Source: CAYJPK01 sp964372035
Lineage (GTDB): Bacteria; Desulfobacterota; Desulfovibrionia; Desulfovibrionales; Desulfovibrionaceae
Direction of reading: 5' to 3'
NCBI GenBank assembly: GCA_964372035.1
Contig: CAYJPK010000006.1
Span: 1 to 47,007, forward strand
DNA: 47,007 nt
Positions 40,744-47,007 of this stretch are shown here, in pieces. Both the position numbers and the translations under genes were made by a program. The number at the start of each line of letters is the position of its first letter. The first letter of the stretch is position 1. The notes beneath the pieces are model-generated. The model was not told where the DNA came from, ran no database searches, and saw only the letters and a list, made by a program, of their open reading frames with translations.

Positions 40744-41493
40744 ATGTCAAAGAAAAAAAGAGCAGATGAACTTGTAGCATTACAGGGACTTGCGCCAACA
40801 AAAGATATGGCTTCACGCCTTATAATGGCAAAGCAGATCGTAGTTTCTGGAATAGAGCCACAAATTTTTGTTGATAAACCCGGGACTTTATATTATACTG
40901 ACACAGCGTTTGATATTTTTGTAAAAAATCGTTTTGTTAGTAGGGGTGGGGATAAATTATTATCTGCTGTCAATCATTTTAAGATCGACCCTACTGGCTT
41001 TACATGTCTTGATGCTGGAGCTTCAACAGGAGGATTTACAGATTGTTTATTGCAGCATGGGGCAGAAAAAATATTTACAATAGATGTAGGCACTGCACAG
41101 TTACATGAAAAAATTAGAAATGATGCTCGTGTGACTTGGCATGAAAATGTAAATTTGAAAAATGAGAATAGCCAACTGGCTATAGATGATGTTGATTTAA
41201 TAGTTATAGATGTTTCTTTTATTTCGCTAAAGCAAGTGTTACCGAATTGTTTGAAATGGTTAAAGCCTAATGGCCATATTCTTGCGTTAGTAAAGCCTCA
41301 GTTCGAGCTTGACGCCAAATACAATGTAAAGGGCGTTGTGCATAAAGAAGAGTATCGGCTGATGGCCGTTGAAAATGTTCTGCTTTTTTGTAATGAAGTT
41401 TTACGGTGTACAAATCAGGGAGTATTCCCTTCAGGGCTTAAAGGTCCTAAGGGTAATCAAGAGTATTTTGTTTATTTAAAATATTGCCCATAA
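40744..41493 (+). CDS. tlyA: TlyA-type rRNA 2'-O-methyltransferase
   Basis: A 249-residue protein with an N-terminal S4-like RNA-binding domain (RADELVALQGLAPTKDMASRLIMA) and an FtsJ-like methylase domain: CLDAGASTGGFTDCLLQ is the SAM loop (~residues 93-109), then VDLIVIDVSFISLKQVLP and ALVKPQFELD carry the catalytic Asp and Lys. TlyA methylates cytidines in 16S and 23S rRNA and affects capreomycin sensitivity in mycobacteria. GAGGT precedes the ATG, just after the vWA-OmpA terminator. Confidence 0.93.
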   Translation: MSKKKRADELVALQGLAPTKDMASRLIMAKQIVVSGIEPQIFVDKPGTLYYTDTAFDIFVKNRFVSRGGDKLLSAVNHFKIDPTGFTCLDAGASTGGFTDCLLQHGAEKIFTIDVGTAQLHEKIRNDARVTWHENVNLKNENSQLAIDDVDLIVIDVSFISLKQVLPNCLKWLKPNGHILALVKPQFELDAKYNVKGVVHKEEYRLMAVENVLLFCNEVLRCTNQGVFPSGLKGPKGNQEYFVYLKYCP

Positions 41494-41505
41494 TAGGTGA
41501 GTTAT

Positions 41506-41748
41506 ATGAGAGAAATGTTTGAGTTTGGAGAAGATATGCCTATCGCATTACAGATTAAAGAGTTAGATGAAAATGAATTACTAGATTTTTGGGAACACAT
41601 TCAACAAGTTGAAAATATGATAAAATCCGAATTCAATCAAGATGTTATGCTTTCGCCTGACTATGAAAAAATGATTGTTACTGAATTGCAGTTACGCTTG
41701 TTTCAAAGTAAAATTGCTGCAATGGGTGAAAAAAATAAAAAAAATTAA
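41506..41748 (+). CDS. Small conserved hypothetical protein
   Basis: An 80-residue, acidic and probably all-helical cytoplasmic protein (MREMFEFGEDMPIALQ...). No signal, no membrane segment, no motif I recognise. I use the ATG at 41506 because AGGTGAG lies just in front; a GTG at 41497 is in frame. It follows tlyA by 12 nt and should share its transcript. Confidence 0.6.
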   Translation: MREMFEFGEDMPIALQIKELDENELLDFWEHIQQVENMIKSEFNQDVMLSPDYEKMIVTELQLRLFQSKIAAMGEKNKKN

Positions 41749-41768
41749 AAAAAAACATAAAAAAAGAC

Positions 41769-41796
41769 TTGATTTTTTTTTAAACTTGCATTAAAT
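41769..41796 (+). promoter_or_regulatory. Possible tRNA promoter
   Basis: TTGATT (41769-41774) and TTAAAT (41791-41796) with a 16-nt spacer, ending 16 nt before the first tRNA-Val. Confidence 0.4.
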
Positions 41797-41812
41797 TCTT
41801 TCAAGTCGTTGA

Positions 41813-41888
41813 GGGTGGTTAGCTCAATTGGTAGAGCATCGGCCTTACAAGCCGAGGGTTACAGGTTCGAGTCCTGTACCACCCACCA
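41813..41888 (+). tRNA. tRNA-Val (anticodon TAC), copy 1
   Basis: A 76-nt cloverleaf: acceptor GGGTGGT/ACCACCC, D arm AGCTCAATTGGTAGAGC, anticodon stem TCGGC/GCCGA with loop CTTACAA (anticodon TAC, reading GTN), T arm ACAGG-TTCGAGT-CCTGT, discriminator A and an encoded CCA end. Confidence 0.98.
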
Positions 41889-41918
41889 TTTAGTTGGTGG
41901 GAGATTAACGATAAATAT

Positions 41919-41994
41919 GGGTGGTTAGCTCAATTGGTAGAGCATCGGCCTTACAAGCCGAGGGTTACAGGTTCGAGTCCTGTACCACCCACCA
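41919..41994 (+). tRNA. tRNA-Val (anticodon TAC), copy 2
   Basis: Identical in all 76 positions to the copy at 41813-41888, with a 30-nt spacer between. The pair is probably made as one transcript that ends at 42008-42034. Confidence 0.98.
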
Positions 41995-42007
41995 TTTAAA
42001 ATACGTC

Positions 42008-42034
42008 GCAAAGCTTAAGCTTTGCTTTTTTTTT
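42008..42034 (+). terminator. Rho-independent terminator after the tRNA pair
   Basis: A perfect 18-bp palindrome, GCAAAGCTTAAGCTTTGC, followed by nine T. Confidence 0.93.
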
Positions 42035-42054
42035 GTCTTTGATCTAGATTATGA

Positions 42055-42085
42055 TACAAAAAAACCTCCAGCACATGGAGGTTTT
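42055..42085 (-). terminator. Rho-independent terminator of the lipoprotein gene
   Basis: On the minus strand a 10-bp stem (AAAACCTCCA/TGGAGGTTTT) with a 5-nt loop is followed by a T-run, about 30 nt after the lipoprotein stop. Confidence 0.85.
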
Positions 42086-42115
42086 ATAAATAAAAACTTA
42101 GTTTAAAAAGCTTTG

Positions 42116-42532
42116 TTATTCAGTTTCTTTTTTGAAAATCATAGTGCTTAGAGCATCTTTGTTTCCGATATTTTTGACATGTACTGTATTGCTATCAATA
42201 ACTACAAAAGTACCTTTTTCGCCCTGAATATCGATGGTAACAGTATCACCATCTTCTGAAATGATATTAAGTGGATTTTCTTGTTTCATAGGTCCAAAAG
42301 AAAGTGTAATTGTTTTATTTTCAGTATCTATTATCATTCCAGCGCTTTCTAACATTGATGATAGCATGTTTTTAGCTAGTTCTGATGCAAGTGTTTCTTG
42401 CATTTGTTGACCTTTATTAGCTTCAATTGTTGCTTTAGCATCGCATTTCCAAGTGCCATTTAGCTTATCAACGGGGCTAGCACATGCAACAAGCAATAAA
42501 AGCATAAAAATTAAGAGCAATAGTTTTTTCAT
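42116..42532 (-). CDS. Small lipoprotein
   Basis: A 138-residue protein with a lipoprotein signal: MKK, an uninterrupted Leu/Ile core, lipobox LVAC and lipidated Cys17. The mature part looks like a small beta-rich domain (LNGTWKCDAKA, then strands ITLSFG, TVTIDI, TFVVID, TVHVKN), similar in style to lipocalin-like stress lipoproteins but without a family I can name. AAAGGAG precedes the ATG. Confidence 0.75.
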   Translation of the reverse strand: MKKLLLLIFMLLLLVACASPVDKLNGTWKCDAKATIEANKGQQMQETLASELAKNMLSSMLESAGMIIDTENKTITLSFGPMKQENPLNIISEDGDTVTIDIQGEKGTFVVIDSNTVHVKNIGNKDALSTMIFKKETE

Positions 42533-42716
42533 AAAAACTCCTTTAGAGAAATAAATTATAGGATTTTCAACTAGCGAGTTTTAGCACAATCATTCTTTAT
42601 AGTAAAGGATTGAGTCTTTATGGAAAATTGTTAAATTACTTTATTTTAAAAAAAGTATTTGCCAAAAAGAAATAGAGTATTATTTAAATAGAATATGATT
42701 TAAATTGGTGGTCTGT

Positions 42717-43019
42717 ATGATTGATAAAAATAATAATGATAATGAAGTATTGTTGCCTGAAATTATAACTCCAGATTCAAATAAAAATGATAGTTTTGAA
42801 TCTGAGGCTGTTGAACCTGATTTTATTGAAGATGAACATAATATTCACTTTGAGCGAAAGACTTATACGAGCATGAATTCCGTTGTGGCTGCAACTATCG
42901 CTATTTTATTCTTGTTCTTTGGATTTTTTTGCGCCTTGTGTATTTTAGTTTTTAAGTTTGCTGTTGCTACCCTACCAATTTGGGGTGGTTTTTTAATTTT
43001 GCTATGGCTCTTTGGTTGA
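42717..43019 (+). CDS. Small membrane hypothetical protein
   Basis: A 100-residue protein: an acidic, Asn/Glu/Asp-rich N-terminal half (~60 residues, probably cytoplasmic and disordered) and a C-terminal hydrophobic hairpin of two membrane helices (about 57-80 and 82-99) ending at ...LLWLFG. The start is the ATG at 42717 with GGTGG in front; the in-frame TTG at 42705 is less likely. No family recognised. It lies 104 nt before the chemoreceptor gene. Confidence 0.55.
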   Translation: MIDKNNNDNEVLLPEIITPDSNKNDSFESEAVEPDFIEDEHNIHFERKTYTSMNSVVAATIAILFLFFGFFCALCILVFKFAVATLPIWGGFLILLWLFG

Positions 43020-43123
43020 AGAAGCATATAATATTATTTACTTTGATAACGAAATGATATAGTTTGATTTTTTTTTGTGATATATTTTTACGTTTTCAGA
43101 AATTAATTATTTGAGGTTGAATT

Positions 43124-45121
43124 ATGAGTCTTAAGCAGAGTAGTATAATTTCTAATATTAGGTTTTTGGCAGTTTTATGTATTGTAGGTATAGTTGTTAT
43201 TGGGACAACTATAAGTTTATTACTAGGGCTAGAAGTTCGTAAAGATATGGAACTTTCAAACAGAATTTCTTCAGGTAAAATCGCAACTCTTGGGGTTGAA
43301 AGTCATTTTAATATGGTGAGTAGATTGGCAAGAAATATGATGCTTGGTAGTGATCTTAATAAAGACTTAGCTACCTACGAAAAAAGCATTGATGAAATGA
43401 ATAAATATTTTGATATGCTTGAAGAAACTGTAATTAGCAGTAAAGATAAACAAGATTTATTTGAGGCAAGAAAATATGTTTTGGACTACTTAAATGTTGC
43501 GTATGAATTTAGTAAAAATCTAGCTAATATTCCTGTGGAAGAGCGCCATCTACAAGTTAAAACTTTTGCAAAAGATGCAACTCCTGCTGCCGGTATTGCA
43601 AGAAAGGCTTTTGTTAAGATTTTTGAGGCAAAAGATGCGCAGTACACAAGCGAATTAGCAATTATTGAAGCTAGGCTTGATAATTTGATTTTATTGTCTA
43701 TTTTGATTTCTGTTGCATTTGCAGCTATTTGTGGTTTTTTTGCAATCAGAATTTTACGTTCAATTAGTAAACCGCTTAATGATGTCACTCAGTACACTTT
43801 GCGAGTTGCAGAAGGCGAAATGGAAACTGTTGATTCAAGCACATACCCTGTTGAGTTAAAGATTCTAGCTGATAGCATGGGAAATATGGTTAAACAAATC
43901 AGAGCTTATACTCAAGGTGTATTAAATAGTTTGCCATTTCCTGCAATGCTATCAAATACTGATGGACAAGCGGGGTGGTGGAATAAAGATTTGCTCGTTT
44001 TAACAGGGCAAAATACTAACTTGTCAAGCAGTCCGACTTCTACTTTAAGTATATTAGGTAGCAATGAAGCTGCAGATATAGCTGATCAGGCTAGACGACT
44101 AGAGCAGACAAAGCATTTTGAGTTTGTTTTCAATAGTGGCAAGGTCGGTAAAATGACTGTGACACCATTTAGAGATGACAAGGGTAAAATTTTAGGGACT
44201 TTAACAGTCGGCTTTGATATTAGTGATATAAGAAAAGAACAGCAACTGGCTCAAGAGCGTAGTCAAAATTTAGCAGATTTAGCGATGCAAGCTAAGGATA
44301 AAGAAGAAAGCGTCATGGGCTTATTCATTGCTATGGAAAATAAAATCCTAAATACAAACACTAAAACTATACATCAAAATGACTTGATGCTAGATATGAC
44401 AAATTCAATTGCTAGTCTTAATAATTCTGTTTCAGATGTGGCACGTAGTGCTGCCGATGCTGCTCAGCTTGCTGACCTTACTAATGATACAGCAACTAAT
44501 GGGGCAGAAGTTGTGCGCAGTTCAGTAAGTGCTTTTGCGGCAGTGAACGAAAAAGCGACCAAGCTTAGTTCTGACATGAAGCAACTGAATAAAGACGCTG
44601 AAGACATAGGCAGAATTTTAGGCGTAATTAATGATATTGCTGACCAAACAAATCTTTTAGCCTTGAATGCCGCAATTGAAGCTGCAAGGGCAGGCGATGC
44701 TGGACGAGGCTTTGCTGTTGTTGCTGATGAAGTAAGAAAGCTAGCTGAAAAAACTATGCAAGCAACTACAGAGGTTAGCTCTTTTGTTAAGACGATTAGA
44801 GAAAGTGCGCAGCAAAGTAGTGAAACTGTGATGTCAACTGAAAAAGACTTGCATGAGGTTTCATTAACTATGGAAAATGTAGGGCAGGCTCTTGAAAAAA
44901 TTGTAGAACAGGCAAAAAATACGGCTAAAAGTGTTAATGAAATTGCAAGTTCAACAGAAGAGCAGTTAAGTGCAAGTAATCTTGTGAGTTCTGGATCAGA
45001 AAAGTTGACTGCAGAATTTGATGAAACGGCACATATTTTAAGTGAAATGGCTGGAGCTGTTCAAAACTTGCGTGAAGATACAGAAACATTAACTAGTATC
45101 ATATGTAAAATGTCAGTTTAA
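43124..45121 (+). CDS. Methyl-accepting chemotaxis protein with PAS domain
   Basis: A 665-residue chemoreceptor. In order: membrane helix (~12-35), a ~150-residue periplasmic helical sensor region, second helix (~188-210), HAMP (~210-262), a PAS-like domain (~265-375, LNSLPFPAMLSNTDGQAGWWN), and the MCP signalling domain with the kinase-contact hairpin tip DQTNLLALNAAIEAARAG from ~507. No C-terminal CheR/CheB docking pentapeptide is visible (ends ICKMSV). GAGG stands before the ATG. The ligand is unknown. No che gene is in the window. Confidence 0.93.
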   Translation: MSLKQSSIISNIRFLAVLCIVGIVVIGTTISLLLGLEVRKDMELSNRISSGKIATLGVESHFNMVSRLARNMMLGSDLNKDLATYEKSIDEMNKYFDMLEETVISSKDKQDLFEARKYVLDYLNVAYEFSKNLANIPVEERHLQVKTFAKDATPAAGIARKAFVKIFEAKDAQYTSELAIIEARLDNLILLSILISVAFAAICGFFAIRILRSISKPLNDVTQYTLRVAEGEMETVDSSTYPVELKILADSMGNMVKQIRAYTQGVLNSLPFPAMLSNTDGQAGWWNKDLLVLTGQNTNLSSSPTSTLSILGSNEAADIADQARRLEQTKHFEFVFNSGKVGKMTVTPFRDDKGKILGTLTVGFDISDIRKEQQLAQERSQNLADLAMQAKDKEESVMGLFIAMENKILNTNTKTIHQNDLMLDMTNSIASLNNSVSDVARSAADAAQLADLTNDTATNGAEVVRSSVSAFAAVNEKATKLSSDMKQLNKDAEDIGRILGVINDIADQTNLLALNAAIEAARAGDAGRGFAVVADEVRKLAEKTMQATTEVSSFVKTIRESAQQSSETVMSTEKDLHEVSLTMENVGQALEKIVEQAKNTAKSVNEIASSTEEQLSASNLVSSGSEKLTAEFDETAHILSEMAGAVQNLREDTETLTSIICKMSV

Positions 45122-45138
45122 AACGACTTTTATTTACG

Positions 45139-45173
45139 ACAAAAAGCTGGAGTTTATAATTCTGGCTTTTTTT
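45139..45173 (+). terminator. Weak rho-independent terminator of the MCP gene
   Basis: AAAAAGC pairs with GCTTTTT across an imperfect middle (GGAGTTTATAATTC) and is followed by T. Confidence 0.55.
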
Positions 45174-45225
45174 GTAATGCTTGACTATAAGAATGAACTA
45201 TTTTACTTTAAAAAAGTTAGTTTTA

Positions 45226-45515
45226 GTTAGCCGGTGATGTAAAATATTTTAACACATTATAATAAAAAAGATTTATTTATTATAGCATACTAATAAAAAT
45301 GTAAGAAACAAGGAATCAAAGATTACTTTTATTGCATTTTTATGACCATGAAATATGATATTTCATCATAGGCTTACAAAATTTTTGCAAGAGCAAAAAT
45401 TTGCGCCACGTAAAACAAGCTAGAATTTACTTCTAGCGTCCCACAAGGGTGTTTGGAGTGGGCGTGCCTTTAGAAAAAGGCATTGATGATTACTTTTTCA
45501 GTGCCGACTAGTTAG
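45226..45515 (+). repeat. Structured dispersed repeat, copy 2 (~290 bp)
   Basis: The same element as 121-420, in the same orientation. The core 45430-45469 is 38/40 identical. Structure is kept while bases differ: the 7-bp stem GCTAGAA/TTCTAGC (45419-45425/45431-45437) has loop TTTAC in place of CTTGC; the A/T stem is a perfect 10 bp (45379-45388/45393-45402) with an AAGA loop. The first hairpin (45295-45341) is less perfect than in copy 1, and the GTGGC hairpin is missing. The ends CGGTGATG... and ...CAGTGCCGACTAGTTAG again form imperfect inverted repeats. The element ends directly at the ribosome binding site of the WbaP-type gene. Confidence 0.75.
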
Positions 45516-45523
45516 GAGACAAG

Positions 45524-46969
45524 ATGCTGTATAATTTTTTAAAATCTTTTGATAAGAAAATACGACATAGTTTGAGGCGACCTCTAAGTTTGCTTGGTGG
45601 TGATTTGCTTGCTATACTATTACCATTTATAATTTTTACCTTTGCTCGTTCACTTGCATATCCGTATGAGCTTGAAATTTCACTTCGACTTGCACCAATA
45701 CTTTGCGTAGGTGTAGTGCTATTTTATATAGATGGTTTATATAATCAATTAAAGCAAAGCTTTCCACAAGAATTACGCAAGTTATGGGTAGGCTTAACTG
45801 TTGCTTACCTTGTTTTAGGCGTGTTCATTTTTTTACAGCGAGGTGAAGAGCTTCCATCACGTTTTTTAATTGTTTTTTCGTGGTTTACTTCTATGTGGTT
45901 ACTCCCAATTTTCAGATCGCTTATTCGTCATAGATATGGCAAACGTAAATGGTGGAGCAAGCCTACTATTTTAATTGGTTCTACAAATGCCACACAAACA
46001 ATTGCAGAATATTTGCTTGAAAAGCCGCAAAATGGCTTACGACCTAATGCTATTTATTTGGTAGACTCTGATAAAATTGAAAATAGCGATTTTGTGGCAT
46101 ATGATGGAGTTACTTATTTGCGAACTTATGAAGAGTTTGCAAACTTTGCAAAAGAAAATCGAAATCTTTATGCCATTGTTGCTGCTAATGAGCTTAGTAA
46201 TGAGGAAGCAAAAGGTCTTATGGAAAAGGCTATAAGAGCTTTTTCAGCAGTGCTTTTAGTGCTTAATCAATTTGGTGAAGGTATACCATTTAGCTTTCAA
46301 GCTGCCGAAATTGCAAGAACTACAGGGCTTGAAATTAAACAAAATCTTTTTGACCCAAAGCGCATAGTGTTAAAGCGTTTTTATGATTTAAGTTTATCAA
46401 TCGTAGGCGGTATTTGCATTTTACCTATTTTAATAGGACTTGGCGTATGGATTTTTATTGAGTCGCCAGGTAATGTTTTCTTTAGGCATAAGCGAATTGG
46501 CTATAAGGGCAAGCCGTTTTATGTTTTAAAGTTCAGAACTATGGTAGTTAATGCCGAAAAAATACTTGATAAATATTTAGCTGATAACCCTGAACTTCAA
46601 GAAGAATGGGAAAAAGATCATAAGCTCAAAAATGACCCTAGAGTAACAAAAGTAGGTGAGTTTTTGCGTCGTACTAGTCTTGATGAATTGCCACAAATCT
46701 GGAATGTTATTAAGGGCGAGATGAGTTTGGTAGGTCCACGTCCTATTGTAGATGCTGAAATTCCTAAGTATGGTGATCATATTTATGATTATATACGAGT
46801 TAGACCTGGCATGACAGGGCTTTGGCAAGTGTCTGGAAGAAATAATACTTCTTATGAATATCGTGTTCATTTAGATAATTTTTATACTGCTAACTGGTCA
46901 TTATGCATGGATATTTGGATTTTAGCAAGAACTCCACAGATAGTTTTTAAGGGCTCTGGCGCTTATTAA
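45524..46969 (+). CDS. WbaP-type undecaprenyl-phosphate sugar phosphotransferase
   Basis: A 481-residue polyisoprenyl-phosphate hexose-1-phosphate transferase that starts exopolysaccharide or O-antigen units by placing a sugar phosphate on undecaprenyl phosphate. Four N-terminal membrane helices (~20-150) are followed by a Rossmann-like cytoplasmic region (ILIGSTNATQTIAEYLLE) and the C-terminal catalytic domain: KRFYDLSLSIVGG, KRIGYKGKPFYVLKFRTM, RRTSLDELPQIWNVIKGEMS, VGPRP and RPGMTGLWQVSGRN. TTAGGAGA precedes the ATG. The sugar may be galactose or another hexose. It has repeat copy 2 in front and the apparent start of copy 3 behind. Confidence 0.93.
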   Translation: MLYNFLKSFDKKIRHSLRRPLSLLGGDLLAILLPFIIFTFARSLAYPYELEISLRLAPILCVGVVLFYIDGLYNQLKQSFPQELRKLWVGLTVAYLVLGVFIFLQRGEELPSRFLIVFSWFTSMWLLPIFRSLIRHRYGKRKWWSKPTILIGSTNATQTIAEYLLEKPQNGLRPNAIYLVDSDKIENSDFVAYDGVTYLRTYEEFANFAKENRNLYAIVAANELSNEEAKGLMEKAIRAFSAVLLVLNQFGEGIPFSFQAAEIARTTGLEIKQNLFDPKRIVLKRFYDLSLSIVGGICILPILIGLGVWIFIESPGNVFFRHKRIGYKGKPFYVLKFRTMVVNAEKILDKYLADNPELQEEWEKDHKLKNDPRVTKVGEFLRRTSLDELPQIWNVIKGEMSLVGPRPIVDAEIPKYGDHIYDYIRVRPGMTGLWQVSGRNNTSYEYRVHLDNFYTANWSLCMDIWILARTPQIVFKGSGAY

Positions 46970-46992
46970 TTTTTTATAATTTTGACTAGATA

Positions 46993-47007
46993 GTCGATGA
47001 TGAAAAA
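46993..47007 (+). repeat. Start of a probable third repeat copy
   Basis: GTCGATGATGAAAAA is identical to 126-140, the left end of repeat copy 1, and the window ends here. With only 15 bases visible the call is tentative, but its position 23 nt after the WbaP-type stop fits a repeat flanking that gene. Confidence 0.5.

Larger units (their letters stand above)
45122..45523. other. Intergenic region before the WbaP-type gene
   Basis: It contains the weak terminator of the chemoreceptor gene and repeat copy 2. The TTAGGAG ribosome binding site of the WbaP-type gene directly abuts the right end of the repeat. No gene seen. Confidence 0.65.

Noticed and set aside
41921..42106. Open frame across the second tRNA-Val
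   Set aside because: It translates the tRNA and its terminator; the cloverleaf is certain and the frame has no ribosome binding site.
45226..45515. The repeat as an insertion sequence
   Set aside because: It is too short for a transposase and has no open frame; a non-autonomous element or structured RNA remains possible.
1..47007. CRISPR array, prophage or integrated plasmid
   Set aside because: I saw no regularly spaced repeats, no cas, integrase, capsid, terminase or replication-initiator genes. The ~300-bp element occurs as isolated copies and is not an array.

Overview
The window looks like a draft-genome scaffold from a low-GC member of the Desulfovibrionales (Desulfobacterota). This is an inference from gene content and order: hisA-lipoprotein-hisB-tatC-tatB, a guaB-guaA pair, a secreted von Willebrand A/OmpA protein, an ACR3-type arsenic operon and several short conserved proteins of the kind found in Desulfovibrio. 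Codon use is strongly A+T-biased. Two blocks of exactly 100 N (19726-19825 and 29080-29179) are assembly placeholders; the first sits inside a gene and the second cuts the end of tatD.

Layout. 1-452 has no gene but holds copy 1 of a ~300-bp structured repeat. 453-3875: a radical SAM protein, a small membrane protein, and a two-gene unit (unknown protein plus CgeB-like glycosyltransferase) behind a candidate sigma-54 promoter. 4109-8389: a CBS/CorC protein, then rpsL-rpsG-fusA. 8563-10734: a hydroxyacyl-CoA dehydrogenase and a membrane metallophosphoesterase. 10783-17859 (minus strand): mutM, a PaaK-like ligase, a GNAT protein, a DUF2156 protein, ligA, a family 2 glycosyltransferase and a Cys-rich small protein. 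17963-22599: a ModF-like double ABC ATPase, an SDR broken by the first gap, a nitroreductase, a YbaK-type deacylase and malic enzyme. 22664-25369: a YcaO-TPR protein divergent from prmA. 25443-28986: speA and comM. 29180-33000 (minus): tatD-hisA-lipoprotein-hisB-tatC-tatB, overlapping genes read as one operon. 33206-36091: a SIMPL protein and arsR-acr3-arsC with two matching operators. 36154-39167: guaB-guaA. 39652-41994: a probably abundant vWA-OmpA protein behind a long leader, tlyA, a small unknown protein and two identical tRNA-Val genes. 42116-46969: a lipoprotein, a small membrane protein, a chemoreceptor and a WbaP-type sugar-phosphate transferase with repeat copy 2 in front and what appears to be the first bases of copy 3 behind.

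Most genes are housekeeping: translation, DNA repair and ligation, purine, histidine and polyamine synthesis, Tat export. The least explained items are the ~300-bp repeat (about 20-bp imperfect inverted ends, stems kept while loops differ, a core 38/40 identical between copies), the YcaO-TPR/prmA divergent pair with possible ribosome-modification meaning, the structured rpsG-fusA gap, a 30-bp perfect palindrome before comM, and the ~315-nt leader of the vWA-OmpA gene.
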